Positions 25,159-31,847 of a DNA stretch of 64,000 nt are shown piece after piece. The stretch covers positions 3,844,001 to 3,908,000 of the forward strand of contig NZ_CP163443.1 in the NCBI RefSeq assembly GCF_041053055.1, written 5' to 3'. How positions within the stretch are numbered: position 1 is the stretch's first letter; each line of letters begins with the position of its first letter. The notes beneath the pieces are model-generated. The model saw only the letters and a program-made list of their open reading frames with translations. It had not been told where the DNA came from and made no database searches. Made by a program: the position numbers and the translations under genes. Origin of the DNA: Streptomyces sp. R41. GTDB taxonomy: Bacteria; Actinomycetota; Actinomycetes; Streptomycetales; Streptomycetaceae.

Positions 25159-26168
25159 CGTCATCGGGATCCGGCGCCGGGACGGCCGCCGGGTCCAGCC
25201 CCGCGGGCCTGGTCCTGGCCATCGACGCGGGGAACAGCAAGACCGACGTCGCGGTGATCGCCGCCGATGGCGCGGTCGTCGCCGCCGCGCGGGGCGGCGG
25301 TTTCCGCCCGCCGGCCGTGGGGGTCGAGGCGGCCGTGGACGTGGTCGCCGAGGCGGTGGGCCGGGCCTTCGCCGAGGCCGGTGTCGCTTGCGTCACCCAT
25401 GTCTCCGCGTGCCTGGCCAACGCGGATCTCCCCGTCGAGGAGGAGCAGTTGGCGGCCGCGCTGCACGCGCGCGCGTGGGGCGCGAGTGTGGAGGTGCGCA
25501 ATGACACCTTCGCGATCCTGCGGGCCGGTGTGGCCGAGCCGCGCGGAGTCGCCGTCGTCTGCGGGGCCGGCATCAACTGCGTCGGCATGCGGCCCGACGG
25601 CCGCACCGCCCGCTTCCCGGCGATCGGACGTATCTCCGGGGACTGGGGCGGTGGTTGGGGCCTGGCGGAGGAGGCCCTGTGGCACGCGGCGCGGGCGGAG
25701 GACGGCCGGGGCGGCCCCACGGCCCTGGCGCGCACGCTGCCCGCACACTTCGGTCTGACCTCGATGTACGCGCTGATCGAGGCGTTGCACCTCGAACACA
25801 TCGGCAACGCCCGACGCCATGAGCTGACGCCCGTCCTGTTCGCCACGGCGGTGGACGGCGACCCGGTGGCCCGCGCGGTCGTCGACCGGCTCGCGGACGA
25901 GGTGGTCGCGATGGCCACGGTCGCCCTGACCCGGCTCGACCTCCTCACCGAGGAGACCCCGGTCCTCCTCGGCGGCAGCATCCTCGCCGCCCGCCACCCC
26001 CAACTCGACGACCGCGTCCACGAACTCCTCGCGGTCCGCGCCCCGAAGGCGGTCCCCCAGGTGGTCACAGCGAGCCCCGTCCTCGGCGCCGCCCTCCTGG
26101 GCCTGGACCACGTAGGGGCCCGGGAGGAGGTGCACGCACGCGTGCGGGCGTTCTACGAGCGGGCCTGA
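25155..26168 (+). CDS. csnK: Sugar kinase, BadF/BadG (N-acetylglucosamine kinase-like) family
   Basis: 337 residues from the ATG at 25155, overlapping the csnH stop; a GTG two codons upstream is an alternative. The ATPase phosphate-1 motif is LVLAIDAGNSKTDVAVIAAD, phosphate-2 is VAVVCGAGINCVGMRPDG, and GRISGDWGGGWGLAEEALWH follows. It should phosphorylate glucosamine or a glucosamine oligomer after uptake and hydrolysis. It is the last gene of the operon; no clear terminator hairpin was found after it. Confidence 0.9.
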   Translation: MTSSGSGAGTAAGSSPAGLVLAIDAGNSKTDVAVIAADGAVVAAARGGGFRPPAVGVEAAVDVVAEAVGRAFAEAGVACVTHVSACLANADLPVEEEQLAAALHARAWGASVEVRNDTFAILRAGVAEPRGVAVVCGAGINCVGMRPDGRTARFPAIGRISGDWGGGWGLAEEALWHAARAEDGRGGPTALARTLPAHFGLTSMYALIEALHLEHIGNARRHELTPVLFATAVDGDPVARAVVDRLADEVVAMATVALTRLDLLTEETPVLLGGSILAARHPQLDDRVHELLAVRAPKAVPQVVTASPVLGAALLGLDHVGAREEVHARVRAFYERA

Positions 26169-26274
26169 GGAGCGGGGGTTCGGGTGTCCGCGCCGGAAAT
26201 TCCCGCACATCCGGGGGAACGAATGGCCCGGACGCCTCCTCTGGTGGGTGTCGATTCCCATCTCAGGAGGGCCC

Positions 26275-26748
26275 ATGTCCGACCGCACGGCCACGCGAGC
26301 CGCCCATCTCCTCGCCTCGGTGCTCACCGCGGACGCGCTGTTCCACCTTTACTGGGCGACCGGTTCCACCTGGCCCGCCGCCGACGAGAAGAGCCTGTCG
26401 TACGCGGTCCTGGGCACGGAGGTCCCGTTCACCCCACCCGTCGTCCTGCCCCTCGCCGCACTCCTGCTGACGGCGAGCGGCATCGTCGTCGCCCAGTCCC
26501 GGCGCCCGCAGCGCCTGTTCCGCCTCGGCACCCTCGCCGTGGCGGCCGGGCTGTCCCTGCGCACACTGGCGGGCGTCTACTGGCTCTTCGCACAGGACAC
26601 CGGGACCGCCTTCTACTGGCTCAACCTCGGCCTCTACACCCCGTTGTGCGCGCTGCTGTGCACGGCCGCGCTCAAGGTCGCCCGCCAACAGGGCACCGCT
26701 GCCCAAGAGGGCACCGCCCGTTGGGAAGATGCCGTACGTGTCCGATGA
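26275..26748 (+). CDS. DUF3995 membrane protein
   Basis: 157 residues from ATG 26275 with CAGGAGG upstream; a longer in-frame start at 26248 has no ribosome site. Four hydrophobic helices are seen. The conserved HLYWATGSTWPAADEKSLSY segment after the first helix is the DUF3995 signature. Function unknown. The gene overlaps the following ECF sigma gene by 20 bp, so the two are translated together and the membrane protein may be part of that signalling unit. Confidence 0.85.
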   Translation: MSDRTATRAAHLLASVLTADALFHLYWATGSTWPAADEKSLSYAVLGTEVPFTPPVVLPLAALLLTASGIVVAQSRRPQRLFRLGTLAVAAGLSLRTLAGVYWLFAQDTGTAFYWLNLGLYTPLCALLCTAALKVARQQGTAAQEGTARWEDAVRVR

Positions 26749-27238
26749 GGAAACGGTCCGCCGGGTGCGCGCCGCGCAGCGCGGCGACACCCTCGCCATG
26801 GCCGAACTGCTGGACGAACTGGCCCCCTACGTAGGCCGTATCTGCGGTCCCATCGCCCTGGACCAGGGGCCGGACGCCGCACAGGAGGCGCTGGTCGCGG
26901 TGTTCCGTTCGCTGCGCTCTCTCAAGGACCCGGCCGCACTGCGCGGCTGGGTCCGTGCCATCGCGGTGCGCGAGGCGGTCCGCCTGGCCCGGCGCGCCGC
27001 CCGCGCGGTGCCCGCCGATCTGAGCACCCTGCCCTCGCGCGGCGATCCCCAACTCGGCGCCGACATCAGGGACGTACTGGACCGGCTGTCCCCCGAGCAC
27101 CGGGCCGTGCTCGTCCTGCGTGACGTGGAGGGCCTGGACGAGCGGGCCGCGGCCGAGGTGCTCGGCCTCCGCGTCGGCACCGTCAAGTCCCGGCTGCACC
27201 GGGCACGGGACACCTTCCGGAAGGCGTGGACCTCATGA
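26729..27238 (+). CDS. ECF-type sigma factor
   Basis: 169 residues. Region 2 spans about residues 12-85 (RRVRAAQRGDTLAMAELLDE; PDAAQEALVAVFRSLRSLKD). Region 4 is about 110-165 (LSPEHRAVLVLRDVEGLDER, then AAAEVLGLRVGTVKSRLHRA). No zinc-finger anti-sigma gene is adjacent. Instead it is flanked by a DUF3995 membrane protein (20-bp overlap) and an SRPBCC protein (4-bp overlap), which may do the sensing. The start could also be a GTG three codons further in. Confidence 0.9.
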   Translation: MPYVSDEETVRRVRAAQRGDTLAMAELLDELAPYVGRICGPIALDQGPDAAQEALVAVFRSLRSLKDPAALRGWVRAIAVREAVRLARRAARAVPADLSTLPSRGDPQLGADIRDVLDRLSPEHRAVLVLRDVEGLDERAAAEVLGLRVGTVKSRLHRARDTFRKAWTS

Positions 27239-27702
27239 CCGGACGTGACACGACCAGCGAGTGGCCCGTCGCCGGCCTCGACCCGGTGCGCCGGCTGCAC
27301 GTGCTCGCCGCCGGCATCCGCGGCGCTCATGTCACCGAGGGCGTCGTGGCCGCCCCGTACGAGCGCGTATGGACCCTGTTGGGCGACCTGGAGGGCGAGT
27401 TCGCACGCGTCACGCCCGACATGCGGGGGCTGCGGGTCCTGCGGCGGGACGGTGCGCGCGTCGAGGCGCTGGCCCGCAGCAAGTACGGGATGCGGGCCTT
27501 GCTGCGCGGGGAGCAGCGGCCGGGCTGGTGCTGGCTGCAGAGCCGGTTCCTGTTGCTCGGTGTCGCAGCCGCACCGGAGGGCGACGGCACCCGGGTGGCG
27601 TTCACAGGGGGCGTGCGCGTGCCGGGACGCGCCGCGCTGGTGCCGCTGGGTGTGCGGCGCGAAGGGGAGCGCAGTCTGCGGCGGCTGACCGGCCTGCTGT
27701 GA
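27235..27702 (+). CDS. SRPBCC (START-like) domain protein coupled to ECF sigma gene
   Basis: 155 residues from an ATG overlapping the sigma stop (ATGA). The opening GAHVTEGVVAAPYERVWTLL then GDLEGEFARVTPDMRGL has the helix-grip pattern of SRPBCC proteins, which bind hydrophobic ligands. Beta strands with LRRDGARVEALARSKYGMRA and a C-terminal VRREGERSLRRLTGLL helix follow. Tight coupling to the sigma gene suggests it tunes sigma activity in response to a lipid or small ligand, but this is inference. Confidence 0.78.
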   Translation: MTGRDTTSEWPVAGLDPVRRLHVLAAGIRGAHVTEGVVAAPYERVWTLLGDLEGEFARVTPDMRGLRVLRRDGARVEALARSKYGMRALLRGEQRPGWCWLQSRFLLLGVAAAPEGDGTRVAFTGGVRVPGRAALVPLGVRREGERSLRRLTGLL

Positions 27703-27948
27703 ACGCGGCGGCGACGGGACGGGAACCGAACAGATCCGAACGGCGTATTCATGGGAAGGGGGGTGGTGCGGGAGCCTTGCGCTGCGCCGGAATTCGACAA
27801 GTGCGCTGCGATCCGAACAAGATCGAGTCAAGGCCTGTGCGGATGTCAGTCCCGGCGGCGATACTTGCGGCCGTACGCCTCCGTCCGCTGTCCGTGCTTC
27901 CCGCGCACGGGACGGAGGTGAGCTACGGATGACCATGGGGGAGGTCAA

Positions 27949-29406
27949 GTGACATACCCGCCGAAGGGCAGTGCGGCGCCACCGGCACCGGCCGGCGCGC
28001 CGACGATGCCGGCCGTGCCGCCGCAGGCAGGGCCCGCGGCACCGCGGGGCGGCCCGGCGACGCCGGACGAGGCGCTCACGCGCCGTACGGCATGGGCGGA
28101 GGGCGTCGACCGCCTGCGCGCCGCGGCGACGACGGAGCCGGGCCGGCTGCGCATCATCGGCGCCGTCCTCGCCCTCCTGGTCGTCGCGTTCGGCGCGGTC
28201 ACCGCCTGGCAGATGACGGAGCGTTCGGCCGCCGCGGACGACGTGCTGCACAGCAGCCAGCCGCTGAGCGCGAGCGCCGCCGACATCTACCGCTCTCTCG
28301 CCGACGCCAACACGGCGGCCTCCAGCGGCTTCCTCGCCGGCGGCCAGGAGACGAAGGCCTCCCGCGACCGGTACGAGCTGGACATCAAGACCGCCGCCGC
28401 GAAGCTGATCACCGCCGCCAACAGCTCGGAGCCGGGCTCCCCCTCGGCGGAGACCATCTCCGAACTGAACAAGCTGCTGCCCGAGTACAAGGGCCTCATC
28501 GAGCGCGCCCGCGCCAACAACCGGCAGGGCTACCCGCTCGGCGGCGCCTATCTGCGGTATGCGAACGAGAAGATGCAGCAGCAGATGCTCCCGAAGGCCA
28601 AGCACCTCTACGAGCGGGAGAACCAGCGGCTGAGCGCCGACTACGCCGACGCGAAGCCCTACCCGTGGGCCGCCATCGGCCTCGGCGTGCTCGCCCTCGG
28701 CGGCCTCGTCTGGGCCCAGCGCCGCAACTACCGGCGTACGAACCGGGTGTTGAACCAGGGCATGGTCGCCGCCACCGCCGCCTCCACGGTGGTGCTGCTG
28801 TGGCTCGTCGTCGGGCACAGCGTCGCGCGCGCCGGACTCGACGAGTCGTACGACCACGGGGTCCGCTCACTGAACGTGCTGCACGAGGCCCGGATCGCTT
28901 CCCTGAACGCGCGGGGCAACGAGAACCTGACGCTGGTCAGCCGCGGCGCCGAGACCAAGACCCTGGCCGACGGCAAAACGACCGTGGACGTCTTCGACTA
29001 CGACTTCCAGCAGGACATGAAGACGCTCACCAAGGGCCTGGCCCTGGCGGCGGACCTCGCCGACGACAAGGCGGGCGAGGAGCCCGTGCAGAGCGCCACC
29101 GGCAACATGAAGGTGTGGAAGTCCCGCCACAAGGAAGCCCGCGCGGCCGACGACGCGGGCGACTACCAGGGCGCTCTGAACAAGGTGATCGGCTCCAAGA
29201 GCGACAAGCCGACGGGCGAGTGCTTCGACGGCGTCGACACGAATCTGGCGCTCGCCCTGAAGCACGAGGAGAGCGAGTTCAAGCAGGCGGCGGGCGACGG
29301 CCGGGGCGCGATGACCGGCCTCCCCGTGGGCGCGGCCGTTCTCGCGGTGCTCGCCGCGGCGGGCGCGCTGCTCGGCGTCGGGCGCAGGCTTTCGGAGTAC
29401 CGGTGA
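27949..29406 (+). CDS. GlnX-like multi-pass membrane sensor protein
   Basis: 485 residues from a GTG at 27949. A 60-residue Pro/Ala-rich cytoplasmic leader is followed by TM1 (LRIIGAVLALLVVAFGAVTA, about 64-84) and an external helical domain (about 90-235). TM2 (AAIGLGVLALGGLVW) and TM3 (GMVAATAASTVVLLWLVVGH) follow, then a second external helical domain (about 295-455) with a short Cys-containing segment (TGECFDGVDT), and TM4 (VGAAVLAVLAAAGALLGVGR). Size, topology and position next to a GlnH-like gene and a PknG gene match mycobacterial GlnX (Rv0412c), the membrane relay between GlnH and PknG. Its stop is 14 bp before the next start. First gene of the locus. Confidence 0.82.
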   Translation: MTYPPKGSAAPPAPAGAPTMPAVPPQAGPAAPRGGPATPDEALTRRTAWAEGVDRLRAAATTEPGRLRIIGAVLALLVVAFGAVTAWQMTERSAAADDVLHSSQPLSASAADIYRSLADANTAASSGFLAGGQETKASRDRYELDIKTAAAKLITAANSSEPGSPSAETISELNKLLPEYKGLIERARANNRQGYPLGGAYLRYANEKMQQQMLPKAKHLYERENQRLSADYADAKPYPWAAIGLGVLALGGLVWAQRRNYRRTNRVLNQGMVAATAASTVVLLWLVVGHSVARAGLDESYDHGVRSLNVLHEARIASLNARGNENLTLVSRGAETKTLADGKTTVDVFDYDFQQDMKTLTKGLALAADLADDKAGEEPVQSATGNMKVWKSRHKEARAADDAGDYQGALNKVIGSKSDKPTGECFDGVDTNLALALKHEESEFKQAAGDGRGAMTGLPVGAAVLAVLAAAGALLGVGRRLSEYR

Positions 29407-29420
29407 GAGGGGGAGCGGCA

Positions 29421-30437
29421 ATGACGGCACGACGCCTGAGGGCGAGCCTGAAGGGCTGGGGCGGCGTGGGCGCGATGGCCGTCGCCTGCGCCCTCGCCGT
29501 GGTCTTCGCGCTGCTGCTGCCGCTGAGCAACGCGCGCGGGGACGGCAGCACGGACATCGGCGGTCAGGGGGTGGCCCAGGGCACCCAGGTGAAGGACGAC
29601 ACCTGCACGGATCCGCAGGACCAGAGCCTCTCCCCGTCCAGTGACGAGAGCGGCACGACGATCACGGCCATCAAGAAGCGCGGCTATCTATCGGTCGGCG
29701 TCGACCAGAACAGCTACCGCTGGGGCTACCGCGATCCGAACAGCACGAAGAAGAGCAGCGACCTGGAGGGCTTCGACATCGATCTCGCGCACGAGATCGC
29801 GAAGGAGATCCTCGGCGACCCGAACGCCGTCCGGTTCCACGCCATCCCCACCATCCAGCGCATCCCGGCGATCAAGAGTGGCCAGGTCGACATGGTGGTC
29901 CGCACCATGACGATCAACTGCGACCGCCTCAAGGACGTCGCCTTCTCCGCCCCCTACTTCCTCACCGGCCAGCAGGTCCTGGCCCCGAAGGCCTCGGACA
30001 TCAAGGGGTACGACAAGTCCCTGGCGAACAAGCGGATCTGCTCGGCGGACGGGTCCACCGCGTACGACAAACTGAAGGCGGACCAGGACCACGGCAAGCT
30101 AGCCTCCACCGCCGACATCAAGGACACCGTCCCCAACCAGCTCGACTGCCTGGTGCGGCTGCAGCTCGGCGAGACGGACGCCGTCGTGACCGACGGCGCG
30201 CTCGCCGCGAGCCAGGCCGCGCAGGACCCGACAGTGGAGCTCAAGGGCGACCGCTTCACGACCGAGTACTACGGCGTGGCAATGAAGAAGGACGCCCTCG
30301 ATCTGGTACGCCGGGTCAACCAGGTCCTCGTGGACTACCGCAAGAGCGGCTGGCGCACCTCGTACGACAAGTGGCTGTCGCCGTCCCTGGGCGCGGACTC
30401 CGAGTCGGCGAACCCGCCCGCGGCGAAGTACAAGTAA
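29421..30437 (+). CDS. GlnH-like amino-acid-binding protein (family 3 solute-binding)
   Basis: 338 residues with GAGAGGGGGAG upstream of ATG 29421. A long hydrophobic N-terminal segment (MAVACALAVVFALLLPLSNA) is followed by a flexible linker and a periplasmic binding fold: KRGYLSVGVDQNSYRWGYRD, LEGFDIDLAHEIAKEIL, IPAIKSGQVDMVVRTMTINC, DTVPNQLDCLVRLQLGETDA and DRFTTEYYGVAMKKD. Mycobacterial GlnH (Rv0411c) is a lipoprotein sensing Asp/Glu/Gln; here no convincing lipobox is seen, so membrane anchoring by an uncleaved helix or free secretion is possible. There is no ABC permease nearby, supporting a sensor rather than transport role. Confidence 0.87.
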   Translation: MTARRLRASLKGWGGVGAMAVACALAVVFALLLPLSNARGDGSTDIGGQGVAQGTQVKDDTCTDPQDQSLSPSSDESGTTITAIKKRGYLSVGVDQNSYRWGYRDPNSTKKSSDLEGFDIDLAHEIAKEILGDPNAVRFHAIPTIQRIPAIKSGQVDMVVRTMTINCDRLKDVAFSAPYFLTGQQVLAPKASDIKGYDKSLANKRICSADGSTAYDKLKADQDHGKLASTADIKDTVPNQLDCLVRLQLGETDAVVTDGALAASQAAQDPTVELKGDRFTTEYYGVAMKKDALDLVRRVNQVLVDYRKSGWRTSYDKWLSPSLGADSESANPPAAKYK

Positions 30438-30515
30438 CCGACCTGATACGACTGGAGAGTTACCCGCGCGCACCGGACAGGCGCACAGGGAACGACGGAG
30501 AGCGAGAGGTGATCG

Positions 30516-31847
30516 ATGGGCGTCACGGGACCCCCCGGGCCGGTGATGGACCGGGACGAGGTGGACCGTGCGCTGGCGCGGCTCGGCGCGGAGCACGAGG
30601 CCATCGAGACCTCGCTCCTCGCCCTGCAGGACCACGCGGGCCGCAGACTCCTGGAAGGCGCCGCGCTCACGGGCACGACCAAGGAGCGCTGGACGTCCGC
30701 GGAGGCGTCGATCACCTTGCTGTGGGCGTACTTCGACGCGTACACGGACGCGCTGCGCTCCGCCCGCGACATCCGCTCCCGCAGACGCTGGTCCAGCCGT
30801 GACGACCTGGTCGAGCTGACCGAGCTGCTGCGCGGCGAGAGCGTCACGGTCGCGGGCAGCGCCACCGCCACGGCGAACGCGCCGACACTGGCCGGCAGCA
30901 GCAAGCTCAGCGAGCAGTTCTCGCTGGCCGCGCTGGTGGAGCGGATGAACGAGCTGTACGCGTCCTCGCTCGACATGGTCGTCGCCGCGGACGCCGTATG
31001 GTCCGCGCTGCCCGCCCGGATCGATTTACTGGCCGCGGAGCTCGGGCGCACCCGCCAGCTCGCGCACTCCGTGGGCGTACGCCCCGGCGAGCACCCGGCG
31101 GGCGACGACCTGGAGCGGATCACCCGGACGCTCACCACGCTGCGTGAGCGTGTCGTCTCCGATCCGCTGGCCTTCTGGGTGCCCGCTCAAGGGAGTTCGG
31201 CTCCCGGCGGCGGACGCCCGGACACGACGACGTACGACCGCGAGGCGCGCGCCCTGGAGGAGGTGCGCCGGGAGATCGACGCGGTGCTCACCGTCCGGCA
31301 GGACGCGGAGGCGCGGCTGGTGAAGCTGCGGGACGTCCTCAGCCGCGCGGACCGCACACTCGCCGAGGCGCGCAGCGCCCGCGGTGAGGTGCTGGCGAAG
31401 ATCGCCGCGTCGGAGGTGCCAGCCGTGAGCGGTCCGCCGACCGCGCTGCAGGAGCAGCTGGCGACGGCCGCCGACTACCGCAGACACGCGCAGTGGCACC
31501 GCCTCTCCCCGCTCCTGGAGTCGTTGGAGGAGAAGGCGGAGGACGAACTCCTGCGCGCCCGCGAGTCGTTGACCGCGGTCACCGCGCCGCTGGCGGTCCG
31601 CGCGGAGCTGCGCGGGCGCCTCGACGCGTACAAGGCGAAGGTCGCCCGGCACGGCCTGGCGGAGGACCCGTTCCTCGTCGAGCGCTACGACGCGGCGCGG
31701 CGCATGCTGTGGAGCGCGCCCTGCGATCTGCGCGTCGCGGAGGAGGCGGTGCTGCGCTACCAGCGGGCGGCCGCCGACCTGTTGAGCCCGCGGGTGCCCG
31801 AGCAGGGCGGGCCGAATGACCGGGTGGACCGGAGGGGGGAATCGTGA
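30516..31847 (+). CDS. Coiled-coil protein of unknown function in the PknG locus
   Basis: 443 residues, soluble, almost entirely helical and rich in Glu/Arg/Leu/Ala. Long heptad-like stretches occur at about residues 240-300 (ALEEVRREIDAVLTVRQDAE; RLVKLRDVLSRADRTLAEAR) and 310-400 (LLESLEEKAEDELLRARESL; RAELRGRLDAYKAKVARHGL). An N-terminal helical region contains RLLEGAALTGTTKERWTSAE. No family recognised. Start ATG 30516 follows GAGAGGTG. Its stop overlaps the PknG start (GTGA), so it is co-translated with the kinase and may be a scaffold or substrate linking GlnX to PknG. Confidence 0.8.
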   Translation: MGVTGPPGPVMDRDEVDRALARLGAEHEAIETSLLALQDHAGRRLLEGAALTGTTKERWTSAEASITLLWAYFDAYTDALRSARDIRSRRRWSSRDDLVELTELLRGESVTVAGSATATANAPTLAGSSKLSEQFSLAALVERMNELYASSLDMVVAADAVWSALPARIDLLAAELGRTRQLAHSVGVRPGEHPAGDDLERITRTLTTLRERVVSDPLAFWVPAQGSSAPGGGRPDTTTYDREARALEEVRREIDAVLTVRQDAEARLVKLRDVLSRADRTLAEARSARGEVLAKIAASEVPAVSGPPTALQEQLATAADYRRHAQWHRLSPLLESLEEKAEDELLRARESLTAVTAPLAVRAELRGRLDAYKAKVARHGLAEDPFLVERYDAARRMLWSAPCDLRVAEEAVLRYQRAAADLLSPRVPEQGGPNDRVDRRGES

